Assembly (NCBI GenBank): GCA_963920705.1 | Contig: OY987226.1 | Location: 560,501 to 624,500 of the forward strand | Direction of reading: 5' to 3' | DNA length: 64,000 bases | DNA from: Odiellus spinosus | Taxonomy: Eukaryota > Arthropoda > Arachnida > Opiliones > Phalangiidae | Shown here: positions 49,481 to 62,493 of the stretch, in pieces | Numbering within the stretch: position 1 is the stretch's first letter | How the letters are laid out: the number at the start of each line of letters is the position of its first letter | Made by a program: the position numbers and the translations under genes | The notes under the pieces: model-generated | Told to the model about the DNA's origin: nothing | Database searches by the model: none | The model's input: the letters and a program-made list of their open reading frames with translations, nothing else

Positions 49481-51908
49481 AAAACTCCCTTTGAAAATAA
49501 AACTCCCTTTGAAAATAAAACTCCCTTTGAAAATAAAACTCCCTTTGAAAATAAAACTCCCTTTGAAAATAAAACTCCTTTTGAAAATAAAACTCCTTTT
49601 GAAAATAAAACTCCCTTTGAAAATAAAACTCCTTTTGAAAATAAAACTCCCTTTCAAAATAAAACTCCCTTTGAAAATAAAACTCCCTTTGAAAAAAAAA
49701 AACTCCCTTTGAAAATAAAACTCCCTTTGAAAAAAAAACTCTCTTTGAAAAAAAAAAACTCCCTTTGAATAAAAACTCCCTTTGAAAATAAAACTCCCTT
49801 TGAAAATAAAACTCCCTTTGAAAAAAAACTCCCTTTGAAAATAAAACTCCCTTTAAAAATAAAACTCCCTTTGAAAATAAAACTCCCTTTGAAAATAAAA
49901 CTCCCTTTGAAAATAAAACTCCCTTTGAAAATAAAACTCCCTTTGAAAATAAAACTCCCTTTGAAAAAAAAACTCCCTTTGAAAATAAAACTCCCTTTGA
50001 AAAAAAAAACTCTCTTTGAAAAAAAAACTCTCTTTGAAAAAAAAAAAAAACTCCCTTTGAAAAAAAAAACTCCCTTTGAAAATAAAACTCCCTTTGAAAA
50101 TAAAACTCCCTTTGAAAATAAAACTCCCTTTGAAAATAAAACTCCCTTTGAAAATAAAACTCCCTTTGAAAAAAAAACTCCCTTTGAAAATAAAACTCCC
50201 TTTATAAATACAACTCCCTTTGTAAATACAACTCCCTTTGAAAATAAAACTCCATTTGAAAATAAAACTCCCTTTGAAAATAAAACTCCCTTTGAAAATA
50301 AAACTCCCTTTGAAAATAAAACTCCCTTTGAAAATAAAACTCCTTTTGAAAATAAAACTCCCTTTGAAAATAAAACTCCCTTTGAAAATAAAACACCCTT
50401 TTAAAATAAAACTCCCTTTGAAAATAAAACTCCCTTTGAAAATAAAACTCCCTTTGAAAATAAAACTCCCTTTGAAAATAAAACCCCCTTTGAAAATAAA
50501 ACTCCTTTTGAAAATAAAACTCCTTTTGAAAATAAAACTCCCTTTGAAAATAAAACTCCCTTTGAAAATAAAACCCCCTTTGAAAATAAAACTCCTTTTG
50601 AAAATAAAACTCCTTTTGAAAATAAAACTCCCTTTGAAAATAAAACTCCCTTTGAAAATAAAACTCCCTTTGAAAATAAAACTCCCTTTGAAAATAAAAC
50701 TCCCTTTGAAAATAAAACTCCCTTTGAAAATAAAACTCCCTTTGAAAATAAAACCCCCTTTGAAAATAAAATTCCCTTTGAAAATAAAACTCCCTTTGAA
50801 AATAAAACTCCCTTTGAAAATAAAACTCCCTTTGAAAATAAAACTCCCTTTGAAAATAAAACTCCCTTTGAAAATAAAACTCCCTTTGAAAATAAAACTC
50901 CCTTTGAAAATAAAACTCCCTTTGAAAATAAAACTCCCTTTGAAAATAAAACTCCCTTTGAAAATAAAACTCCCTTTGAAAATAAAACTCCCTTTGAAAA
51001 TAAAACTCCCTTTGAAAATAAAACCCCCTTTGAAAATAAAACTCCTTTTGAAAATAAAACTCCTTTTGAAAATAAAACTCCTTTTGAAAATAAAACTCCC
51101 TTTGAAAATAAAACTCCCTTTGAAAATAAAACTCCCTTTGAAAATAAAACTCCCTTTGAAAATAAAACTCCCTTTGAAAATAAAACTCCCTTTGAAAATA
51201 AAATTCCCTTTGAAAATAAAATTCCCTTTGAAAATAAAACTCCCTTTGAAAATAAAACTCCCTTTGAAAATAAAACTCCCTTTGAAAATAAAACTCCCTT
51301 TGAAAATAAAACTCCCTTTGAAAATAAAACTCCCTTTGAAAAAAAAATTCCTTTGAAAATAAAACTCCCTTTGAAAAAAAAAACTCCCTTTGAAAATAAA
51401 ACTCCCTTTGAAAAAAAAAACTCCCTTTGAAAATAAAACTCCCTTTGAAAATAAAACTCCCTTTGAAAATAAAACTCCCTTTGAAAATAAAACTCCCTTT
51501 GAAAATAAAACTCCCTTTGAAAATAAAACTCCCTTTGAAAATAAAACTCCCTTTGAAAATAAAACTCCCTTTGAAAATAAATCTCCCTTTGAAAATAAAA
51601 CTCCCTTTGAAAATAAAACTCCCTTTGAAAATAAAACTCCCTTTGAAAATAAAACTCCCTTTGAAAATAAAACTCCCTTTGAAAATAAAACACGCTTTGA
51701 AAATAAAACTCCCTTTGAAAATAAAACTCCCTTTGAAAAAAAAAACTCCCTTTGAAAATAAAACTCCCTTTGAAAAAAAAACTCCCTTTGAAAATAAAAC
51801 TCCCTTTGAAAATAAAACTCCCTTTGAAAATAAAACTCCCTTTGAAAATAAAACACGCTTTGAAAATAAAACTCCCTTTGAAAATAAAACTACCTTTGAA
51901 AATAAAAA
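49480..51908. repeat. Satellite array A3: 18-bp unit in inverted orientation
   Basis: About 135 units of AAAACTCCCTTTGAAAAT, the reverse complement of array A2. Variants (CTCCTTTTG, CCCCCTTTG, ATTCCCTTTG, CACGCTTTG) again occur in repeated order, and CACGCTTTG is the complement of the AAAGCGTG variant of A2. Runs of A vary in length near the left end. Confidence 0.97.
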
Positions 51909-51965
51909 GGGGTACCCCTTGTAAAAAATAATAATTGATTTTTTTTACAAGGGGTACCCCTTTGA
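51908..51965. repeat. P palindromes between arrays A3 and D2
   Basis: Two GGGGTACCCC cores with TTGTAAAAA and TTTTTACAA flanks, separated by AATAATTGATT. It repeats the boundary arrangement seen at 40.45-40.66 kb. Confidence 0.9.
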
Positions 51966-52930
51966 AATTTGGAAAATTGAGATTTTTGAAATTTGGAAAA
52001 TTGAGATTTTTGAAATTTGGAAAATTGAGATTTTTGAAATTTGGAAAATTGAGATTTTTGAAATTTGGAAAATTGAGATTTTTGAAATTTGGAAAATTGA
52101 GATTTTTGAAATTTGGAAAATTGAGATTTTTGAAATTTGGAAAATTGAGATTTTTAAAATTTGGAAAATTGAGATTTTTGAAATTTGTAAAATTGAGATT
52201 TTTGAAATTTGTAAAATTGAGATTTTTGAAATTTGGAAAATTGAGATTTTTGAAATTTGGAAAATTGAGATTTTTGAAATTTGGAAAATTGAGATTTTTG
52301 AAATTTGGAAAATTGAGATTTTTGAAATTTGGAAAATTGAGATTTTTGAAATTTGGAAAATTGAGATTTTTGAGATTTGGGAAAAATCGAGATTTGGGAA
52401 AAATCGAGATTTGGGAAAAATCGAGATTTGGGAAAAATCGAGATTTGGGAAAAATCGAGATTTGGGAAAAATCGAGATTTGGGAAAAATCGAGATTTGGG
52501 AAAATCGAGATTTGGGAAAATCGAGATTTGGGAAAATCGAGATTTGGGAAAATCGAGATTTGGGAAAATCGAGATTTGGGAAAATCGAGATTGGGAAAAT
52601 CGAGATTTGGGAAAATCGAGATTTGGGAAAATCGAGATTTGGGAAAATCGAGATTTGGGATAATCGAGATTTGGGAAAATCGAGATTTGGGAAAATCGAG
52701 ATTTGGGAAAATCGAGATTTGGGAAAATCGAGATTTGGGAAAATCGAGATTTGGGAAAATCGAGATTGGGAAAATCGAGATTTTGGGAAAATCGAGATTG
52801 GGAAAAATCGAGATTGGGAAAATCGAGATTGGGAAAATCGAGATTGGGAAAATCGAGATTTTGGGAAAATCGAGATTGGGAAAATCGAGATTGGAAAAAT
52901 TGAGATTGTGAAAATTGAGATTTAAAAAAT
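51961..52930. repeat. Satellite array D2: unit shortening from 24 to 17 to 16 to 15 bp
   Basis: About 17 units of a 24-bp repeat (TTGAAATTTGGAAAATTGAG plus ATTT), then units GGGAAAAATCGAGATTT (17 bp), GGGAAAATCGAGATTT (16 bp) and GGGAAAATCGAGATT (15 bp). The core AAAATTGAGATT is the reverse complement of array D1's AATCTCAATTTT, so D2 is D-type in inverted orientation. Confidence 0.95.
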
Positions 52931-54448
52931 AAATGATTAATTCACCCTCTGTAAAAAAAAATAAATGATAAATACACCCCCTGTAAAAAAAAATAAATGA
53001 TAAATACACCCCCTGTAAAAAAAAATAAATGATAAATACACCCCCTGTAAAAAAAAATAAATGATAAATACACCCCCTGTAAAAAATTAAATAAATGATA
53101 AATACACCCCCTGTAAAAAAAAATAAATGATAAATACACCCCCTGTAAAAAAAAATAAATGATAAATACACCCCCTGTAAAAAAAATAAATGATAAATAC
53201 ACCCCCTGTAAAAAAAAAATAAATGATAAATACACCCCCTGTAAAAAATTAAATAATAAATACACCCCCTGTAAAAAACATAAATAATAAATACACCACC
53301 TGTAAAAAAAATAAATGATAAATACACCCCCTGTAAAAAAAATAAATGATAAATACACCTCCTGTAAAAAAAATAAATGATAAATACACCCCCTGTAAAA
53401 AAATAAATGATAAATACACCCCCTGTAAAAAAAAAATATTAAATACACCCCCTGTAAAAAAAATAAATGATAAATACACCCCCTGTAAAAAAAATAAATG
53501 ATAAATACACCTCCTGTAAAAAAAATAAATGATAAATACACCCCCTGTAAAAAAATAAATGATAAATACACCCCCTGTAAAAAAAAAAATATTAAATACA
53601 CCCCCTGTAAAAAAAATAAATGATAAATACACCCCCTGTAAAAAAAATAAATGATAAATACACCCCCTGTAAAAAAAAAAATGATAAATACACCCCCTGT
53701 AAAAAAAATAAATGATAAATACACCCCCTGTAAAAAAAATAAATGATAAATACACCCCCTGTAAAAAAAAATAAATGATAAATACACCCCCTGTAATAAA
53801 AATATATGATAAATACACCCCCTGTAAAAAAAAAATAAATGATAAATACACCCCCTGTAAAAAAATAAATGATAAATGCACCCCCTGTAAAAAAAAATAA
53901 ATGATAAATACACCCCCTGTAAAAAAAATAAATGATAAATACACCCCCTGTAAAAAATTAAATAATAAATACACCCCCTGTAAAAAACATAAATAATAAA
54001 TACACCACCTGTAAAAAAAATAAATGATAAATACACCCCCTGTAAAAAAAATAAATGATAAATACACCCCCTGTAAAAAAAAATAAATGATAAATACACC
54101 CCCTGTAAAAAAAATAAATGATAAATACACCCCCTGTAAAAAATTAAATAATAAATACACCCCCTGTAAAAAACATAAATAATAAATACACCACCTGTAA
54201 AAAAAATAAATGATAAATACACCCCCTGTAAAAAAAATAAATGATAAATACACCCCCTGTAAAAAAAAATAAATGATAAATACACCCCCTGTAAAAAAAA
54301 TAAATGATAAATACACCCCCTGTAAAAAATTAAATAATAAATACACCCCCTGTAAAAAACATAAATAATAAATACACCACCTGTAAAAAAAATAAATGAT
54401 AAATACACCCCCTGTAAAAAATTAAATAATAAATACACCCCCTGTAAA
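52930..54448. repeat. Satellite array B4: B unit in inverted orientation
   Basis: About 48 units of ATAAATACACCCCCTGTAAA plus an A-run, the reverse complement of array B1. Variants with CACCACC, CACCTCC and AAAAATTAAATAATA recur in order, showing that multi-unit blocks (about 190 bp at 53.9-54.4 kb) are themselves amplified. Confidence 0.95.
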
Positions 54449-54781
54449 AATTGAGATTGGGAAAATTGAGATTGGGAAAATTGAGATTGGGAAAATTGAG
54501 ATTGGGAAAATTGAGATTGGGAAAATTGAGATTGGGAAAATTGAGATTGGGAAAATTGAGATTGGGAAAATTGAGATTGGGAAAATTGAGATTGGGAAAA
54601 TTGAGATTGGGAAAATTGAGATTTTGAAAATTGAGATTTTGAAAATTGAGATTGGGAAAATTGAGATTGGGAAAATTGAGATTGGGAAAATTGAGATTGG
54701 GAAAATTGAGATCGAGAAAATTGTGATCGAGAAAATTGAGTCTGAGAAAATTGAGATTGAGAAAATTGAGATTGAGAAAAT
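54446..54781. repeat. Satellite array D3: 15-bp unit ATTGGGAAAATTGAG
   Basis: About 22 units, the reverse complement of the TTTTCCCAATCTCAA variant in D1. The right end grades into GATCGAGAAAATTGAG and GATTGAGAAAATTGAG, which are complements of other D1 variants. Confidence 0.95.
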
Positions 54782-54784
54782 TTG

Positions 54785-54915
54785 TAAAAAAAATAAATAA
54801 TAAATACACCCCCTGTAAAAAAAAATAAAAAATACACCCCCTGTAAATAAAAATAAATAATAAATACACCCCCTGTAAAAAAAAAAAAAATAAATACACC
54901 CCCTCTAAAAAAATC
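54785..54915. repeat. Satellite array B5: four inverted B units
   Basis: Four copies of AATACACCCCCTGTAAA with an A-run of variable length. They lie between D3 and the last P palindromes. Confidence 0.92.
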
Positions 54916-55150
54916 AATTATTATATTTTTACAAGGGGTACCTCTTGTAAAATCTTTGATTATTTATTTTACAGGGGGTGTATTATTTTTTTTACAAGGG
55001 GTACCCCTTGTAAAATCTTTGATTATTTATTTTACAGGGGGTGTATTATTTTTTTTAATAAAACACGCGTTGAAAATAAAACACGCTTGAAAATAAAACA
55101 GGATTTGAAAATAAAACACGCTTGAAAATAAAACACGCTTGAAAATAAAA
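54915..55150. repeat. Right edge of the satellite: P units and decayed A units
   Basis: TTTACAAGGGGTACC occurs twice (one copy with GGGGTACCTC), each followed by TTGTAAAATCTTTGATTATT and TTTTACAGGGGGTGTATTATT, nearly the reverse complement of the 39.7-kb units. Then five to six short units like AAAATAAAACACGCTTG, a worn A module. Unique sequence resumes after about 55,150. Confidence 0.9.
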
Positions 55151-56885
55151 CACTCTAGTGTCGGCTGCCTCATTTTTAACTAGCCATATTTAAGGCGTAC
55201 AATTGAAAAACCTATATTCAAAATGAAATTTCAATATTGCAGAATTATTTTTGATATAAATCCTATATGTGGTTGTCTTGACAGTTAATATATAACATCT
55301 TGACGGCGAATACGTGACTATTAGATTAAATGTTTCGAGAAATGGCATTGACTGACCTAGTTTTTCGAAAATTTTCCCTACACACGTGGGAGGTCTTGCA
55401 TTGATTGAGTGTGTGCTTGCGCCTGTTCGCCCGGGTGACTGTTGGTTCGTATTTGTTGGAGGAAATCCTTTTAAAAAGTAAATCTTGAAGAAAATGCGAT
55501 GTTTTTCGTGATACCATTAACCATTTGACTTCGTATTGATTGGAAAAAGTGACCTGGCCATTAAAAATGACATTAACGCGCCCTTAACGACTGGAGGCCT
55601 ATGACGTAAAAGTATTTGGTTTTCGCAACCTGTTCGTCATTAAAAATACGTAGATATAAAGATTTAACGACGCTTTTTAATCTCTCGGGGGTGTTGACTT
55701 AAGTTTTGCAAGTCAGGATCGCTTCGTACCCCAGATACAATAAACACTTATGTATATTAGATTAAAAATTTTGAAGAAATGGAAACCTTTGTCGATTCAA
55801 ATTGTTCGTTGGGATAATTTTCTAGGATATAAGTAGCCATTTTGGGATGAAAACGATGGCTATAGGAGGTAGTATCATTGTTTTAATTCATTTTGAGATA
55901 AATGATAATGGTTTAAACAAATGAAATTAGTAAAAGATAGACTATAGAATACTATAGTCTACTTATCCTATAGATTAATGTCAGTTATTTACTACTAAAA
56001 ATTAGGTAATTATTAGATCATAAGGAATAATTATTTGTCTATAATGAAATCTTATTTTTGTATAATTTCTAATTCCTGTTTTCTCGCAATTTGGCCTAAT
56101 TAACGTAGCTTTAATTAACTCACCATAACACGAGTTTATTTTAAATATACGCCACGCAAACCCTAGTTAAAATAAACTTTGTAATTGTGATACAGTTCTA
56201 TATAATTAATAAAAATTACGCAAAGTTTTTGCTTAGTTTAAAGTAGAAATATTGTTTTCAGAGCGTACTTTTTTGTTGAAATGGAAAAGTAATATTAATA
56301 AATGAATTTAAATCCAAGTCCCTTTCAGCTCCCTCATTTTGCTGCACTAAATTAAGTATAATACTAAATTGTCTAATATATTTTCGAAAAAATGACTTAA
56401 AACTATGTTCCAGTTAAAAACTCCAACGGTATTTAGATAAGCGATGATAATATTTAATCTTACGACAAGTGTTTAGGCAAATACTCAAAATTGATAATTT
56501 CTAAGGTTTTTTTTTTTCATTTATCGGTTTAGAATATTACTGTATATCTTAACTGATGTCGAGTTTGCAAAAACGCGTATATCCAATTTCCATAAACAAC
56601 TTGATAAGGTGTAGATAAGAAAGGAACGTTTTATAGGATTAAAAGACACCCTGGGAGAAGTTTTAGATACTTTGGATTCGTATATATATTACATTACAAT
56701 ACGAAAAAGAATAGCGATAATTTACAAGTTTTTAAGTTCGCGGTATCTATTGAAAATATTCGAGTGTTTAGTGATAAACCTGTCTTTCTTTATTATCAAA
56801 AGTTATATCTGGAGTGGCAGCTTATACGCGTGCAATTTACGTATATTCTTGTAAAATAAATTTTGATTTTATTCGGAAAATACGC

Positions 56886-57131
56886 TTAAAGGGAGAATGC
56901 GATCGTTTAAATTGACTTAAAATTACGAAACAAATATTAAACTAAAAATAAATTTAAATTTATTTAGCTGGATTCGTGGAGATGGGCTGAACATCTTCGC
57001 GTTGTTTAGTCAGCGACCAATGACGCGAGACTGCCAATAACATTCCAGGAATCCCGCTAAGCCTATTTTCCGGGTAATTCTAATTTAATATTTGTTTGTA
57101 ACTGTGATTTACTGTTGCATTCTCTCTTTAA
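56886..57131. mobile_element. TTAA-flanked MITE, copy 4
   Basis: TTAA at 56886-56889 and 57128-57131 flank AGGGAGAATGCGA and TTGCATTCTCTCT, near-perfect inverted ends. The interior shares CTTCGCGTTG and the AAGCCTATTTT segment with the other copies. Followed 16 bp later by a 44-base A run. Confidence 0.75.
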
Positions 57132-57147
57132 AGGTAGGATGTAAAGG

Positions 57148-57191
<44 letters not shown>
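57148..57191. repeat. Poly-A run of about 44 bases
   Basis: An uninterrupted A homopolymer. It could be the tail of a retroposed sequence inserted next to the MITE, but no retroposon body or target duplication is seen. Its length may be uncertain in the assembly. Confidence 0.9.
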
Positions 57192-57194
<3 letters not shown>

Positions 57195-58017
57195 AGGCAA
57201 TTTTGAATTTATTTCCTTTATTGAGAATAATAATTGTTGGCGTGTGAATTTATTTACCTAGTTGTTACATCTACAGAATTATATTCGAATATTATCCGTT
57301 CGCTTGATCATAATCATTCCAATTAATTTATCCCGAGATAAAGTTCAAAGCTCGTTTGTCTTCGGATAAGCTCAACATTCATTTGTCTACGTTATCCTAA
57401 TTTATGAATCCGAAAATGAAATATCTGAAAAAATTTGAATAAGGCAAGATAATTTACGGTTTTTCCCAACTAGTAGAAATTCCTTACGTCGATGATTTTA
57501 AGAAACTTTCGAAGTAGACCGGGTATAGAAAATACGATTGCTTATAAAAGAACCCGTTTTATTTTCGTAATTTGTCACCAGGTTGATTGACCGTTAATCT
57601 CGGGTTTTAGACCCGATGTAAACTAATATGACCCATGGATTACGACACTCATTCCATTAGATCGTTCTGTAGCCGCTCTCTCAATCTAATTTCGGGCAAT
57701 TTTTAAACACGTTTTTGTTGTTTAAATTAATATTGTTTGGTAAAATATTTCTTTAAAATTAAATTAAAATTCGAACCAATCGAATTATATCAGCCTTCAA
57801 CGACTATTTGATGCCTAAGACCAGAGGGCTTCTAACTTGATGGTTACGCGTATAATGAACTAATATTTCTATAAACTGATATAAAAGCGGTGTTTCAATC
57901 CCATCTCTTCGCGTATGATCTTCTTAAACTAGAAATTCAGAATATACTAAGCTTAAGTCTTACCATTCGTTTTCTTCTAGTTTCGCGCCAAAATTAAAAT
58001 ATACGTAACACGTATGC

Positions 58018-58395
58018 TAGGGGTCAGACACTCTTGAATTTGCTGTACACCCGAGTTCAGCGTTGACAGTGCATCGAGTTCGAGCTCTCGTGAACTCCGA
58101 ATTCAGCTTTGATAGTGCAAAGAGTTCAAAATTTTGTACAACTCGGGTCAGACACTCTTGAATTCGCTGTACACCCGAGTTCAGAGAGTTCAGCTTTGAC
58201 AGTGCATTGAGTTCGAGCTCTCGTGAACTCCGAGTTCAGCTTTGATAGTGCTTAGAGTTCAAAAATTTTGTACAACTCGGGTCAGACACTCTTGAATTCG
58301 CTGAGTTCAGAGAGTTCAGCTTTGACAGTGCATTGAGTTCGAACTCTTAGCTTTGATAGCGCAAAGAGTTCAAAAAATTTGTACACCCGAGTTCG
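58018..58395. repeat. Three tandem copies of the GTCAGACACTCTTGAATT repeat
   Basis: GGTCAGACACTCTTGAATT starts at about 58020, 58145 and 58279. Each copy continues with GAGTTCAGCTTTGACAGTGC, an AGTTCGAGCTCTCG-type segment and ATAGTGC..AGAGTTCAAA. The third copy is shortened. Dispersed relatives are at 4627-4780 and 6747-6880. Confidence 0.85.
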
Positions 58396-59939
58396 CTCGT
58401 ACGATTAAGTTCCTTGACCTCTCATTTTCGTATAGAAATTAAAGCTCTTCAAATTAATTATTTTCATAAAAGGGCTACTCTTTATATATCCGCGTTTTTT
58501 CGGAAACTAACGTATTCGTAAAATAGCCGTCCAACTTCGTATGTTCCATCGGAGTGGGTGAAATGGATAGAATAAAATAGAATCTATTATAATTACGTTT
58601 GAATGGGTTTCCTCGAGGGTTTCCTGGCCACGTTGAAAGACTTTCCTCTGTTTTTATACAGCGACAGAGGGGGCGGAATACGCTTTAAATTCCGTGGTGC
58701 TCGCTTGATGAGGACGCGATGACATCATTAGCCGCGATAATTGTCATTACTGTCAATTGCTTTGAGAAATTGTAATACGCGCGGCCTGGGAGATCGGGTG
58801 TCTGCCTAATTTCGACATTAACTCCCTTAATTAAAGGCACGATGAACGGGAATAAGAGGGAGGCTTTTCATTGGTCGGATCGGATCTAAATTCGTAATAA
58901 TATAAAATAAAAAAATTAAAGAAGTTACTTCAATAACTTAATTTTAAAAAATAAATAGTATCTTGATTAAAACTGGTATTTCACGATTGAATTACTTGTT
59001 AGATAATTGAACTGAAATTAAAGCTCATTTAAGCTTAATTTAACTTTAATCTAGCTTGCCTGTATGGTCTAGAAGTCAATACTGACTTGGCCCTCTATCG
59101 CGGAGTTACTAATTAAATATTTGCTTTTTAGAAATAAATTTAATTAATCTATTGTCTTTTTGGTTGTAAAAAAATATTTTTAACTCCCAAGCACACGTAC
59201 GCGGTTTTGCTTACGTTCAAAGGGAGGATATAATATTTAAATATTAATTAATCTTGTAACTTATTACATCATTTGAAATTTGAAATTGAAATTTTCAAGT
59301 TTAAAATTTTTCTAATTAAATAAAATAAATTTTTAAAGGCCAAAATCTGAATCTTTTCTGTTTTATTTTTCTTCATAATTCAGACAAATACATTTTCTTA
59401 ATGTTTTAGTTTTTACTAAACAAAAGAGTCATATTTTTAATAATATAATCGATAAAAATTCAATTAATTTTCCTTTTCATTTTCCCTTTAGAAAAATGGA
59501 GTTCAAAGGCAGGAAAACGTAGCAAAGTGTAACGACTTCGTTGGGAGTATCTTTTTCTTCCAGACTTTCATAGCGACGTCTCCTATATTTAGGGCAGAGA
59601 ATTAAAATATAATACCAACAGTGATCTCAAATACGGAGTGAGATACAAATAGATGAGATGATATAAATTCTGACTTCGTCCCAACCTTGCAAAAAGGCAA
59701 CATCTTTGATAGAAACGGCTTCTATTTAACCGTACGGCTATTTTTGTTAATTTCAAGATTGGCAACCAAGTATAGAAAATCCTATACTTTGAACCAATCT
59801 TGAAAAAACGCTACATCCGAGATAGAAACGGGTGCTTTTTAACGCCTCTTTTATCCCTTTCCAAGATTATTTTATAAAAAGGCCTATTACTTATTATTCT
59901 GTTTAGATTTCGATCTCGCAAATTAACCATAAATTTTCT

Positions 59940-60150
59940 CCGATTTTTTGGACTCATTTACAAATTCCCTGACTATATCTGGGCTCATTTTGAAATCCCC
60001 GACTTCAATTTCCTTGGCCGGTACCGAAATATTTTTATTTCCCTAATTTTTCTGATATTTTGGGCTCATTTTAAAATATCTGAATTTTCGGTCTCAATTT
60101 GAAAATCCCTGACTTTTTTGAGCCTTTTTTTTAATTCTCTGACCTTTCCA
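59940..60150. repeat. Degenerate repeat related to the CAGGGAATTT elements
   Basis: Recurring ATTTGAAAATCCCTGAC, TTTTGGGCTCATTTT and CAAATTCCCTGAC words match, in reverse complement, the internal repeats of the elements at 34165 and 36226. No termini were found. Confidence 0.55.
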
Positions 60151-62493
60151 GGTTTCCTAAGAATGAATATCATTTTTTTTTTCTCGGTTTAGAATCTACT
60201 TTCCAACGAATGTCTTTAAAAAAATTGTAATTAAATCGAAACCCAAAGTGTGGAAATCCTGGTTCTTTATTATGACGCAATAAATGAGTGAATTGTGACG
60301 ATTTCCGTTCCCGGAATCTCGTTCCTTACACGTTTTCCCCTCGTTGCGTGAAACCAAGAAACTCCTTCGCTAGCCGTGCCTATTCCGTTTTGAGAACCAG
60401 TCTCGGTCTCATCCGATTTATGATTTTCTCGCCATAATAATACTAGGTAGATCTCCCGTGACGTCGATAGTGTTTTGGGTGTGGGTGAAGTCGTAATAAA
60501 TTTCCAGGGAATTCGAGGGACATCCCAACCTTAAATTAAATTTAAATAGTAGAATTAGTTTTTTTACACAAAATTTGTTGATCAAGGTAACTAAATAATT
60601 TAATATTTAAACGAAATAGTTTATTTAATAAACGTTTTATTAGATCTTTCTGACGTACTAGTTACTTTTCAATTCGTTTCTAAACTAAAAAAAACAAAAA
60701 TATTCTCCGTGAAAAGATGGTCGAAAGATAAAGAATAGAAAACTACGTAACACTGCTCACAAAATTCGTTATTCTCTAACCTTTGACCCTGCATTTTTGA
60801 CCAATTATACTTAAAATAATTAACAAAGGGTCAATTAAGGAGACGAATGTTAGTTTCAGACTTTCAGTACAGCGGGTGAAAACGGTATTATAAACCATTG
60901 ACGAGTTAACAAGATGGCCAAGACTATAATGAAGCCACACCTCGTTGCCTGACTTTATCAGAACACCGTGAACAAGTTCATCCTCGCATAAAAAATATTT
61001 AAGCTACAAATACTGACATATTTGTCTCTCTATTAAACTATATTTCCCAAAACCCTAGATCTTGGAATCGGATAAAGAATAATTTCGGATATCCATTGAT
61101 AACTTCAGATATTTTAATCTCGGATAAATTGAGTTCATATAAAAACCGCAAACTATATAAACAGATATATGTCAAATGCTGGACACGAATTAAACCCGAT
61201 TAGCTCGATTAATCTTACATTAAGATCTTTGGTTTAGGCTTTATTTCTAGAGATCGGGGTTTGGACAAGAAATTTCTAATTATTTTATCTTTATTCGTAA
61301 CTTAAAATTTTTCGAATAAAGTCTATGATAAATCCAACGTAATCGCGAATAATTTTCAGATTATTTTTTTATGATTAACTGATTAACTGATAGTTGCGGA
61401 TTATTTTGTCCAAACCCCGATCTCTATTTATTTCGCAATTTCAGCGTGGTATTATATCTAAACTAAAAATTAAGAAATTATTTATGGTGGTGCGCCAAAC
61501 AACCCATTTATACAGAGCTTGGAATATATATTAATAATAAAATAAATTATTAAAACTGGTTCCAAAAACCTTTGCAATTTAATCTGATCTGAAAGTGTTG
61601 AAATATATACTTAGGATGATGCAAGAAATGAGTGAATTGTGGCGATTTCCATTCGCCGAAATTTGTTCTTGTAAGTTAATTCCCTCTTGCGTTAGACAAA
61701 GCAACGCTCCGATAATAAAGCCGGGCCTTTTTCTGGAAGATTTCATTTATTTATTTTCGAATATTTAAGCGGATAAACGAAACAAAAACTTAAAGTTTTT
61801 CTAATAAAAATGGTTAATATAAAATTGTAGTTTTATAAAAAAAAATCGATTCAATATAGATATTAGCTTAAAAATATAACAACAACCAGAAATACGAGTA
61901 TACAACCCTAATATAACACTCGTATAAAGAGTTTATTATAATTTAAAAGGCTTGGGGAGATAAAAAGTGGGTCGGCAAAAGTAGGTTATTTTATTTAAAT
62001 TTTAACATCAAAGGCTCCCTAGGTAGATAGTGACATTAAATTATAGTTAATTTACATATTTATAGCCAATAATCTCGCCACCTACTTAAAGATACGTCTG
62101 GGAAATACGTCTCGAGTTAAAACTACTTTTTTTCTACGCGCTTTTGTCACTTTTAAGTTTGGAACTATTTTTTTCGCAAATATGTTAGTATAATGCTTGT
62201 CAAAAATGACCGAATTAAAATTAAATGATAACGAATAAAGTTATTTTTTATTAACCAGATATTAAAAAGCGGACACTCTAAGCACCAGAACATTTTTTTT
62301 TCAAAACGTCTACGAGCAGAACTTAACAAATGAAATTTCTTAGAAGTTCTGTTCTTAGAAGTTTCGCTTTAAGGGGCTTTGCTTATGGGTTGTTTTCCGT
62401 TCAACCCTCTTTTTTTGGGACTAGTGGAAACCCCCACACCTTTTGACTAATTTATGTTGCAATATTAAAATGAGGAACCATTTGCAATGGTAC

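Noticed and set aside
49853-54837. Long open frames on the - strand through arrays A3, D2, B4 and D3
   Set aside because: The same repeat artefact in the inverted half. Frames change simply when the A-run or T-run length changes.
39676-55150. CRISPR-like array
   Set aside because: Repeats are contiguous with no unique spacers of constant length, and the setting is a eukaryotic genome with introns.
57148-57191. Poly-A run as proof of a processed pseudogene
   Set aside because: The sequence before it is a DNA-transposon MITE, not a gene copy, and no target-site duplication is visible.
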